A stretch of 38,156 nt of DNA from an uncultured beta proteobacterium (GTDB lineage: Bacteria > Pseudomonadota > Gammaproteobacteria > Burkholderiales > SG8-39). The notes beneath the pieces are model-generated. The model saw nothing but the letters and a program-made list of their open reading frames with translations, had not been told where the DNA came from and did no database searches. The stretch is from the NCBI GenBank assembly GCA_903928055.1, contig CAIYPG010000137.1, positions 1-38,156 on the forward strand, written 5' to 3'. Positions 32,064 to 38,156 of this stretch are shown in pieces (position 1 is the first letter of the stretch; each line of letters starts with the position of its first letter). The position numbers and the translations under genes are program-made.

Positions 32064-32936
32064 ATGAACGCGCAATTGTCTCCATCCGCCACCGAGTCTC
32101 CCGCTGAAACCATTGCCCGCGTCGAGGCCACCGGCAAACGCATCGACACGCCCTGCGGCGACGGCACCATCGTCTGGCGGCAATGGGGCAACAGCGGCCC
32201 CTGGCTGTTCCTGCTGCACGGCAACTTCGGCTCGTGGAAGCACTGGATACGCAACGTCGAGGCGCTGGGCAGGCACTACCGCACCGTCGCCGTGGACATT
32301 CCCGGCTTCGGCGAATCCGCCGAGCCGACCAAACCCTACAGCGCGCAGAGCCTGGCCGACGTGATGGCCGCCGGCATCCGCGCCATCAGCGGCGACGAGC
32401 AGATCTACCTTGCCGGCTTCTCCTTCGGCGGCGCAGTTTCATCGGAACTGGCCTACGTGCTCGGCGAAAAGGTGCGCAAGCTTGTGTGGATCTCCTCGGG
32501 ACGCAACACCGGCATGACCCGCGGCAAGCACGCAGCCTTCGTCAAATGGCGCGAGATGAAGACCCACGAGGAGCGCGAGGCGGCGCATCGCCGCAACCTT
32601 GAAATCATCATGATCGCCGAGCCCTCGCGCGTCGATGCACTGGCGGTGCACATCCAGTCCACCAATGCCGGGCAGGCGCGGCTGCGCAGCGCCATCATCG
32701 GCGAGGCAGCCTCGACGAAGACACGCATCAAGCAGATCCCGTGCGAAGTCGCGGCAATCTGGGCCGATCGCGACTCGACCATCGGCGAGTACATGGCCGA
32801 GCGCCCGGCGTGGCTGGAAGGCCACCGCCCCGGCTCGCGCTACGGCATTGTCCACGATGCCGGCCACTGGTGCGCCTACGAGCAGCCGGAGGCATTCAAC
32901 CGCGTCTTCCTCGACATCCTCGGGCCGGGGAAATAG
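32064..32936 (+). CDS. Alpha/beta hydrolase
   Basis: A 290-residue alpha/beta-fold hydrolase. The oxyanion segment is LHGNFGS (51-57), the nucleophile elbow GFSFGG has S120, an acid is at D235 or D237 (WADRDS), and the histidine is H268 in DAGHWCAYEQPE. This places it near the meta-cleavage C-C hydrolase and esterase branch, but the substrate cannot be told. AAGG lies before the ATG. The following gene starts 7 bp after its stop, so the two are an operon. The pairing suggests work on a small hydrolysable or ring-fission metabolite (inference). Confidence 0.9.
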   Translation: MNAQLSPSATESPAETIARVEATGKRIDTPCGDGTIVWRQWGNSGPWLFLLHGNFGSWKHWIRNVEALGRHYRTVAVDIPGFGESAEPTKPYSAQSLADVMAAGIRAISGDEQIYLAGFSFGGAVSSELAYVLGEKVRKLVWISSGRNTGMTRGKHAAFVKWREMKTHEEREAAHRRNLEIIMIAEPSRVDALAVHIQSTNAGQARLRSAIIGEAASTKTRIKQIPCEVAAIWADRDSTIGEYMAERPAWLEGHRPGSRYGIVHDAGHWCAYEQPEAFNRVFLDILGPGK

Positions 32937-32943
32937 CCGCACG

Positions 32944-33762
32944 ATGAAAGCGGAGTCCGGCGCATTCAGAGCGGAGTGCGACGCGCTCCATGCGCTGCTC
33001 GCGCCGCTGACCGACGCCGATTGGCAGCGCCCCACGCAGTTCAAGGGCTGGACGATCAACGACGTCATCGCCCATCTGCACGCCGGCAACCACTCCGCCG
33101 ATCTGTCGCTGAATGATGCTGCGGCCCACGCGCGCATGAAGCAGGAATGGAAACGGACTGCCGAAGCACAGAACCTGACCAACCTGCAGATGACGCACCG
33201 CTGGATGGACGGCCTCAACGGCCGCGCGCTGCTGGCCGAATGGCATGCCGCCAGCCACCGGCTTGCGGATGACTTTGCCGTGGCCGATCCCCGCAAGCGC
33301 GTGCCCTGGGCCGGCCGCGAGATGAGCGCGCGCTCCAGCATCAGCGCGCGCCTCATGGAGACCTGGGCGCATGGACAGGAGATTTACGACCTTCTCAGCG
33401 TCCGGCGCAGCAGCACCGACGACATCCGCAACATCGCCACGCTGGGCATCAACACCTTCGGCTGGACCTTCACGAACCGCGGGACCAAACCGCCCCTGCA
33501 GCGGCCGCGCGTCAGCCTGCTCGCCCCCTCGGGCACAACCTGGACCTGGGAAGCGGAGCCGCCAGCCGGAGGCAGCGTTGATCTCATCGAAGGCAGCGCA
33601 GTCGAGTTCTGCCAGGTCGTCACCCAGGTGCGCAACATCGCCGATACCGAACTCCGCGTTGCAGGGAATACGGCGAAGCTGTGGATGTCACTGGCGCAGT
33701 GTTTCGCCGGTCCGCCCCGCGATCCGCCGCCGCCGGGAACGCGCTTCACGCAGAGGGTTTAG
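32944..33762 (+). CDS. DinB/mycothiol-maleylpyruvate-isomerase-like metal-binding protein (TIGR03084-like)
   Basis: A 272-residue protein. The N-terminal helical bundle (about 1-160) has WTINDVIAHLHAGN with H44, and LMETWAHGQEIYD with a second histidine, the metal ligands typical of DinB/MPI-like domains. A C-terminal domain (about 190-272, beginning near PRVSLLAPSG) resembles the SCP-like tail of the TIGR03084 group. It follows the alpha/beta hydrolase gene by 7 bp. Family function is poorly known; thiol- and metal-dependent isomerisation or transfer is possible. Confidence 0.87.
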   Translation: MKAESGAFRAECDALHALLAPLTDADWQRPTQFKGWTINDVIAHLHAGNHSADLSLNDAAAHARMKQEWKRTAEAQNLTNLQMTHRWMDGLNGRALLAEWHAASHRLADDFAVADPRKRVPWAGREMSARSSISARLMETWAHGQEIYDLLSVRRSSTDDIRNIATLGINTFGWTFTNRGTKPPLQRPRVSLLAPSGTTWTWEAEPPAGGSVDLIEGSAVEFCQVVTQVRNIADTELRVAGNTAKLWMSLAQCFAGPPRDPPPPGTRFTQRV

Positions 33763-33808
33763 CGTCAGCGATCAGAAAGACGGTCACTGAAGACCGCGCC
33801 CGTGAAAT

Positions 33809-33898
33809 TCGTCCTTCGACAGGCTCAGGACGAACGGTTGTTGATCGAACGACAACAATTGATTCCGTTCGTGGTGAGCCTGTCAAACAATGAACGGA
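33809..33898. repeat. Dispersed palindromic repeat, family 3 (copy 2)
   Basis: TCGTCCTTCGACAGGCTCAG (33809-33828) and its partial inverse at 33865-33898 (CCGTTCGTGGTGAGCCTGTC onward) enclose a short spacer. It lies between convergent genes, where it may aid termination. Confidence 0.8.
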
Positions 33899-33919
33899 AT
33901 CAGCCCGCCCGGCACGCCC

Positions 33920-34768
33920 TCAGTGGAATGTCGTACCGCCATTGAGGTTGTAGGCCTGTCCGGTGATGAAGCTCGCTTCATCCGAGGCGAGAAAAGCCAC
34001 CAGGTTCGCCACGTCCGCGGGCTCGGCAATGCGGCCCAGCGGGATGTTCTTCGCGTAGTTCGCGACATAGCTCGCGCGGTATTCCTCGATGGTCATGCCC
34101 TTCGCCGTGGCCTCGGCCTGCTCGGCGTAGTTGAAGCGGTCGGAATTGATCGCGCCCGGACACACCGCGTTCACCGTGATGGCATGCGGCGCCAGTTCCA
34201 GCGCTGCGCACTGCGTCAGTCCGATCAGTCCGAACTTCGAGGTCGTGTAGGCCGCAGTCAGCGCCCGGCCGCGCTTGGAGGCCTCCGAAGCGACGTTGAT
34301 GATGCGCCCTCCGCCCTGCTTCTGCATCACCTGCGCGGCATGCTTGATGGTCAGGAAGGGCGCCGTGGTGTTGATCGCGAGGAACCGGCTCCACACCTCT
34401 TCGCGCAATGACGTGACCGGGTCGCGATCCTGCCCCATCAGCGCACGCGCATTGTTCACCAGGATGTCGAGGCGGCCGAAATGCTCGACGGCCTGCTCCA
34501 CAAGCCGGCGGATGTCGCTGCTCACGGTGAGGTCGCACCATACCGGCAGGCAGCGTCGCCCAAGGGCGCGCACCTCTTCGGCCACACTCTCGATGCTGCG
34601 CCAGCCGGCCTTCACTTCCTGCGGCGGCAGGTTGTCCGGCGGACGCGGCACGTCGGTGAGCACAATGTCTGCGCCTTCTCCGGCCAGTTTCAGTGCGATG
34701 GCGCGCCCCGTGCCCTTCATGCCGCCCGCACCGGTGATCAGTGCAACCTTCCCTTTCAGATCAGCCAT
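33920..34768 (-). CDS. SDR family oxidoreductase
   Basis: A 282-residue SDR with an expanded cofactor loop TGAGGMKGTG (12-21) and a long insertion after strand 2 (PRPPDNLPPQEVKAG, about 41-55). NNAR (105-108) replaces NNAG. S161, Y174 and K178 are intact, and FITGQAYNLNGG closes the fold. D39 at the end of strand 2 suggests NAD(H). It starts 8 bp after the Bug-protein gene stop region and on the same strand... the Bug gene is the next one downstream of the shared IclR-type region, so the three genes form one minus-strand block. The substrate is unknown. Confidence 0.9.
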   Translation of the reverse strand: MADLKGKVALITGAGGMKGTGRAIALKLAGEGADIVLTDVPRPPDNLPPQEVKAGWRSIESVAEEVRALGRRCLPVWCDLTVSSDIRRLVEQAVEHFGRLDILVNNARALMGQDRDPVTSLREEVWSRFLAINTTAPFLTIKHAAQVMQKQGGGRIINVASEASKRGRALTAAYTTSKFGLIGLTQCAALELAPHAITVNAVCPGAINSDRFNYAEQAEATAKGMTIEEYRASYVANYAKNIPLGRIAEPADVANLVAFLASDEASFITGQAYNLNGGTTFH

Positions 34769-34776
34769 GGTTTCCG

Positions 34777-35754
34777 CTACTCCAGCTTGATCCCGGCGTT
34801 TTTCACCACGGCAGACCAGCGCGCGAGTTCCTCGCGGATGTTCTGCCCCATGTCCTCCGGCGTGCCATTGGCCAGTTCCACGCCGAGCGCATCGTATTGC
34901 TTCTGGCCTTCCGGCGAATTGAGATACTTGTTGATCTCGCCATTGATCTTCGTGACGATGGCGCGCGGCATGCCGGCCGGTCCCATGAAGCCCGTGCCCG
35001 AGCGCACCTTGTAATCCGGCAGGCCCAGTTCCGCGAACGTGGGCACATCGGGAATCTGCTGCAGGCGCTTCGGAGAACTGATGCCGAGGATGCGCACCTT
35101 GCCCGACTTGATGTGCGGGAACACCAGCCCCCCCGCGCTTTGCACGATGAAGGCCACGTCGCCGGCGACCACCGCAGTCAGCGCCGGTCCGCCACCGCCA
35201 TAGGGCACGTGCAGCAATTCGGTCTTGGTCTGCATGGCGAGCAGTTCGCCCGACAGGTGGTTGATGCTGCCGTTGCCGGCCGAGGAATAGGCAAGCTTGC
35301 CCGGATTCGCCTTGGCGTAGGCCAGGAATTCCTTGAAGTTCGACACCGGCACGCTGGAACTGACGATCAGCGCCAGCGAGTTCGCCGACACCATGATGAT
35401 GGGCGTGAGGTCCTTCACCGCATCGAAGGGCATCTTGTACAGCGCCGGGTTGATCGTCACCTGGCTGGAGGTGTTGAACAGCAGCGTATAGCCGTCGGGC
35501 GCGGCCTTCACCACATCCATGGCGCCGATGTTGCCATTGGCACCGGGCTTGGCCTCGAGCAGGAACTGCTGCCCGAGTGCGGTCGACAGGTAATTGATGA
35601 TGGGCCGCGCGGCCAGTTCATTCGTGCCACCGGCTGCGTAGGCGCTGATGACGCGCACCGGCTTGTTGGGATAGGTCTGGGCATGCGCCACTGACAGTGA
35701 TGTTGCGGGCACGAGCAGGCAGGACAGGATTCGGGCAATCCTCAGAGCAGCCAT
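34777..35754 (-). CDS. Bug/TctC-family periplasmic solute-binding protein
   Basis: A 325-residue solute-binding protein. The signal peptide core is about 5-20, with cleavage after AHAQ, then TYPNKPVRVISAYAAGGTNELAAR. AKPGANGNIGA, DGYTLLF and YAKANPGKLAYSSAGNGS follow. AAAAGGAG precedes the ATG. The SDR gene starts 8 bp beyond its stop, so binding protein and dehydrogenase form an operon. An IclR-type operator candidate (35909-35927) lies 155 bp upstream, and an IclR gene comes just before it. Confidence 0.94.
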   Translation of the reverse strand: MAALRIARILSCLLVPATSLSVAHAQTYPNKPVRVISAYAAGGTNELAARPIINYLSTALGQQFLLEAKPGANGNIGAMDVVKAAPDGYTLLFNTSSQVTINPALYKMPFDAVKDLTPIIMVSANSLALIVSSSVPVSNFKEFLAYAKANPGKLAYSSAGNGSINHLSGELLAMQTKTELLHVPYGGGGPALTAVVAGDVAFIVQSAGGLVFPHIKSGKVRILGISSPKRLQQIPDVPTFAELGLPDYKVRSGTGFMGPAGMPRAIVTKINGEINKYLNSPEGQKQYDALGVELANGTPEDMGQNIREELARWSAVVKNAGIKLE

Positions 35755-35908
35755 GGTGTTCTCCTTTTGAACGCGGGGTGCGGACCCGGGGTGTACCGGG
35801 CCGGCTGTATTCGCCGGCTGCTCTTGCCACCTCTGGTCCGCACAGTCCGCAGATCATGACAGATGGCCGCCCGGCTGGTTACAGGCAGGCTCCGATGGGG
35901 CCGCCCAT

Positions 35909-35927
35909 TTGTTCATAATATGAACAA
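35909..35927. promoter_or_regulatory. Candidate IclR-type operator
   Basis: TTGTTCATAATATGAACAA is a perfect inverted repeat with 9-bp arms around one central A, in the 335-bp gap between the IclR gene and the Bug-SDR operon. Its length and one-base centre fit sites of IclR-family regulators. The rest of the gap holds only a family 3 repeat, and I see no gene in it. Confidence 0.6.
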
Positions 35928-35964
35928 TTTTCCTGCCAATCCGCGAGTCCACGCATCGCGCCAT

Positions 35965-36066
35965 TCATCCTTCGACACGCTCAGGACGAACGGCGCGGCG
36001 GTAATGCCGTTTGCCGTGCCTCCGTCCGCAGTGATCCTGAACCGGTCGAATAATCGGACCATGAAC
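35965..36066. repeat. Dispersed palindromic repeat, family 3 (copy 3)
   Basis: TCATCCTTCGACACGCTCAG (from 35965) through ACGAACGG matches the family. A decayed inverse arm (ATCCTGAACCGGTCGAA, then ATGAACGG) ends near 36066, just beyond the IclR gene's stop. Confidence 0.65.
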
Positions 36067-36089
36067 GGAAACTCCGCATCTCGCCCCTC

Positions 36090-36878
36090 TTAAACGGAAA
36101 TGTCCGCAATCAGCGCCGCCTGTTCGCGCATGAGCACCTTTGCCTCGTCCTGCAGGAGGCGGCGGATTTCCGCGAGGCGCCGCTCGCCCACGCCCTCCAG
36201 CGGTCCGGATGCGCCGATCGCGGCCACCGGCCTGCCCTGCGCATCAAGAATCGCCACGCCGAGGGAGCCAATGCCCGGCACGACATCGCCGAGGTTGACG
36301 CCCAGGCCCTGGGCTTTCGAGCGCTGCCACATTTCGCGATAGGCGCGCTTGCGATGGGCGGCGTTGCTGTACAGCGCTTTCCAGTTCGCCGCGAGCACGG
36401 CCTCCTGCTCCGTGCGCGGCAGCGCCAGCAGGATCGCGATGCCCAATGCCAAACCGGCCAGCGGCAGGCGGCTGCCGACATCATTGAAGCTCTGGCGTCC
36501 GGGATAGGTGCCCACGCGGTTCGTGCACACCGATTCTTCATCGGAGCGCAGATACATGAAGCCCACCCAGCCGGTTTTTTTCGCCACGCGCGCGAGGTTC
36601 TTCTCGCAGGCCGCCTGGAAGCGGAAATAGGATGGGGTGGCCAGCGCGTATTCGTACAGCATCGGCCCCGGCACGTAGCGCTTGTCATCGGCGCGCTGCC
36701 GCACCAGGCGCATCGCCAGCAGGCAGGCCATGATGCGGTGTGCGGTGCTGTGGTTCAGGCCGCAATGCGCCGCCAGGTCGGTGAGGCGCCAGCCGATGGT
36801 GCGGCGCGTGCTCAGCGCCTTCAGCAGCTCGAAGGTGCGCACGATGCTTTGCGTGCCGGCGGGGGCTTTGGCGGGCAT
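36090..36878 (-). CDS. IclR-family transcriptional regulator
   Basis: A 262-residue regulator, the usual IclR size. The N-terminal winged helix (about 10-75) holds TDLAAHCGLNHSTAHRIMACLLAMRLV. The C-terminal effector domain (about 85-255) has the family's GSRLPLAGLALGIAILLALP and GIGSLGVAILDAQGRPVAAIGASGP segments. It lies upstream of, and on the same strand as, the Bug-SDR operon, with a perfect palindrome between, so it most likely controls that operon in response to its substrate. The start region adjoins a tandem repeat. Confidence 0.93.
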   Translation of the reverse strand: MPAKAPAGTQSIVRTFELLKALSTRRTIGWRLTDLAAHCGLNHSTAHRIMACLLAMRLVRQRADDKRYVPGPMLYEYALATPSYFRFQAACEKNLARVAKKTGWVGFMYLRSDEESVCTNRVGTYPGRQSFNDVGSRLPLAGLALGIAILLALPRTEQEAVLAANWKALYSNAAHRKRAYREMWQRSKAQGLGVNLGDVVPGIGSLGVAILDAQGRPVAAIGASGPLEGVGERRLAEIRRLLQDEAKVLMREQAALIADISV

Positions 36879-36910
36879 GGGGTTCTACGTTTTCATTCCG
36901 TACATTATTC

Positions 36911-36990
36911 AAACCGTCATTGCCCAGAATCTTTCAAACCGTCATTACCCGGCATTCTTCAAACCGTCATTACCCGGCATTCTTCAAATC
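36911..36990. repeat. 25-bp tandem repeat beside the palindromic element
   Basis: Units starting AAACCGTCATT at 36911, 36936 and 36961 are spaced exactly 25 bp apart. The second and third are identical (AAACCGTCATTACCCGGCAT then TCTTC). A fourth start, AAATCGTCATT at 36986, runs into the left end of the family 1 palindrome. The array lies in the promoter region of the IclR gene. Confidence 0.85.
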
Positions 36991-37065
36991 GTCATTCCCG
37001 CGAAGGCGGGAATCCAGCGGATTGCACAACTACAAAAACTGGATTCCCGCTTCCGCGGGAATGAC
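36991..37065. repeat. Dispersed palindromic repeat, family 1 (copy 2)
   Basis: GTCATTCCCGCGAAGGCGGG at the left and GATTCCCGCTTCCGCGGGAA near the right are inverted arms, closely matching the copy at 1021-1095. Both copies are 75 bp long. It lies between the IclR and DUF3301-like genes. Confidence 0.87.
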
Positions 37066-37074
37066 AAATTTTCC

Positions 37075-37386
37075 TCACTGCAGTAAAAACGGCTCCAGCT
37101 CAAGCGCCTCGACTTCGCTGCCCAGCAGCGTGATCGTTCCGGCACGGCGGTGGTAACGGTCATCGGAGAATTCGAAACGATAGGTGCGGCGCAGCGTCAC
37201 CTGCCCCGCCTCATTGCGCGCCGGCCGCAGTGCAACGCACGCTGCCGCACCATCGAGGAACTGCAGGCCGTCGCGCTCGCAGGCCCGCTCCGCGGCCGCC
37301 AGCGCATGCTCGTGCGAGCGCATGCTGTCGTACCAGAACCAGACCAGCAGGCCGAGCGCGAGGATCGCTGCGAGCTCCCATTCCAT
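37075..37386 (-). CDS. DUF3301-like small membrane-anchored protein
   Basis: A 103-residue protein with one N-terminal membrane helix (about 3-20, ELAAILALGLLVWFWYDSM). ALAAAERACERDGLQFLDG and the strand-rich segment TLRRTYRFEFSDD then match what I recall of DUF3301 proteins. Its function is unknown. It lies 44 bp after the stop of the carboxymuconolactone decarboxylase-like gene, possibly in the same transcript. Confidence 0.82.
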   Translation of the reverse strand: MEWELAAILALGLLVWFWYDSMRSHEHALAAAERACERDGLQFLDGAAACVALRPARNEAGQVTLRRTYRFEFSDDRYHRRAGTITLLGSEVEALELEPFLLQ

Positions 37387-37430
37387 GATGTTCAGATGTG
37401 CAACGAGAGTTGCAGCGACCCTGTCCGCCG

Positions 37431-38000
37431 TTATTTGAACGGGCCGGGCGGAATGGCCTTCAGCGGATCCGGCCCGCCACCGGGCAGCGGCTTCTGGCTC
37501 ACCCTGAGGATCATGGCCACCAGCGTGTAGTAGCCGGACACCGCCATCAGGTCCACCACGCCATTCTCACCAAACACCTTCACTGCCTCGGCATAGGTGG
37601 CGTCGCTGACTTCGTGGTTGTGGTGCAGCTCGTTGCAGAAGTCGAAGGCCGCTGCCTCATCCGCCTGCATGCCGGTGGGCCGCTTGCCGAGGGCGAGTTG
37701 GTCGGAAACATCCTTGTTCAGTCCCGCTTCCAGCGCCAGCTTCAGGTGCGCTGCCCATTCGATCTGGGAAAACCAGTAGCGGCCGGTGATGATGATGGCG
37801 AATTCGGTGATGCGCGCCGACAGCGAACTGCCGAAGCGGCAGTACTCGCCGAGGTGCTGCACACGGTTGGCCAGGTCGGGGCAGCGCAGCAGCACATTGA
37901 ACGGCCCGCGCACACCGCCGCGCGGCCCGCTGGCGATGGCCTTGTAGACCTTGAGCTGTTCCGCGTTCAGGTCTTTCTCGTCGAATTCCTTGAGCCTCAT
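37431..38000 (-). CDS. Carboxymuconolactone decarboxylase (AhpD-like) family protein
   Basis: A 189-residue helical protein of the CMD/AhpD superfamily: EQLKVYKAIASGPRGGVRGPFNVLLRCPDLANRVQHLGEYCRF, then LSARITEFAIIITGRYW and an EWAAHLKLALEAGL segment. The redox CxxC of AhpD is absent (the place reads WFSQIEWAAH), so peroxidase-type thiol chemistry is unlikely; gamma-carboxymuconolactone-type decarboxylation or an unknown reaction is possible. AAAAAGGAG lies before the ATG. Confidence 0.9.
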   Translation of the reverse strand: MRLKEFDEKDLNAEQLKVYKAIASGPRGGVRGPFNVLLRCPDLANRVQHLGEYCRFGSSLSARITEFAIIITGRYWFSQIEWAAHLKLALEAGLNKDVSDQLALGKRPTGMQADEAAAFDFCNELHHNHEVSDATYAEAVKVFGENGVVDLMAVSGYYTLVAMILRVSQKPLPGGGPDPLKAIPPGPFK

Positions 38001-38069
38001 GTGCCTCTCCTTTTTATAATTAATATCAATATCACGTTTTATTTAATTATTAAAGCGGATTTACATAAT

Positions 38070-38093
38070 CATTGTTATCAACAAATAACGATG
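38070..38093. promoter_or_regulatory. Inverted repeat in AT-rich promoter region
   Basis: CATTGTTAT (38070-38078) and ATAACGATG (38085-38093) are inverted with one mismatch around CAACAA; inside it TTGTT-ATC-AACAA is perfect. The AT-rich stretch 38015-38095 probably carries the promoter of the CMD-family gene. Confidence 0.4.
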
Positions 38094-38122
38094 TAACTGA
38101 CGTTCAACTCCGCTTGAAAATA

Positions 38123-38156
38123 CCGTTCGTCCTGAGCCTGAGCCCGTCGAAGGATC
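38123..38156. repeat. Dispersed palindromic repeat, family 3 (copy 4, cut by window edge)
   Basis: CCGTTCGTCCTGAGCCTGAG begins one arm of the family. The usual GAGCCTGTCGAAGG is expanded to GAGCCTGAGCCCGTCGAAGG by a six-base near-duplication. The other arm would lie outside the window. Confidence 0.7.

Noticed and set aside
31752..32276. Upstream extension of the MFS transporter at 30558
   Set aside because: About 175 added residues show no membrane helix pattern fitting the family and would overlap the hydrolase gene and its promoter.
37431..38000. Possible second selenoprotein or redox-active AhpD
   Set aside because: The frame is unbroken and lacks CxxC or UxxC at the AhpD site, so there is no sign of recoding.

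Overview
The window looks like a chromosomal segment of a high-GC betaproteobacterium, most likely Burkholderiales. The main reasons are five Bug/TctC-type periplasmic solute-binding proteins, five class III (CaiB/BaiF) CoA-transferase genes, a TIGR03084-like protein, a DUF3301-like protein, and short palindromic repeats of kinds common in that group. I see no rRNA, tRNA, CRISPR array, transposase or phage gene.

Layout. 1-2.3 kb: ABC exporter operon on the minus strand (adaptor, ATPase, start of the permease). 2.6-5.4 kb: a glutaredoxin-DinB gene with an in-frame UGA, a Bug protein and an SDR. 5.5-6.8 kb: a membrane GGDEF protein. 7.0-10.2 kb: an EmrAB-like efflux pair with a MarR regulator. 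10.5-21.7 kb: four CoA-transferase genes (one a tandem fusion), an MFS transporter and three Bug proteins. 22.2-30.5 kb: a CoA-linked catabolic cluster (FAH-family hydratase, SDRs, crotonases, acyl-CoA dehydrogenase, TetR regulator, CoA-transferase, MaoC-like hydratase). 30.6-33.8 kb: an MFS transporter, an alpha/beta hydrolase and a DinB/MPI-like protein. 33.9-36.9 kb: SDR, Bug protein and IclR regulator. 37.1-38.0 kb: DUF3301-like and carboxymuconolactone decarboxylase-like proteins.

The most striking object is at 2571-3341 (minus). A strong Shine-Dalgarno and ATG open a glutaredoxin reading frame that meets UGA exactly where the first active-site cysteine of CxxC belongs, giving UxxC. A perfect 8-bp hairpin with a 5-nt loop carrying G at its second position begins 14 nt after the UGA, which fits the bacterial SECIS pattern. 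I read it as a probable selenocysteine-containing glutaredoxin fused to a DinB domain. Ordinary gene calling would start it at an internal ATG (3260) and lose the active site.

The second notable structure is a shared AT-rich operator found before three promoter units of the 22-30 kb cluster (23921-23943, 24779-24799, 28707-28737), which probably defines the local regulon of the TetR regulator at 26085-26900. The genes together suggest import of carboxylic acids through Bug-dependent uptake, activation by CoA transfer, and beta-oxidation-like breakdown. The substrates cannot be told from sequence alone.
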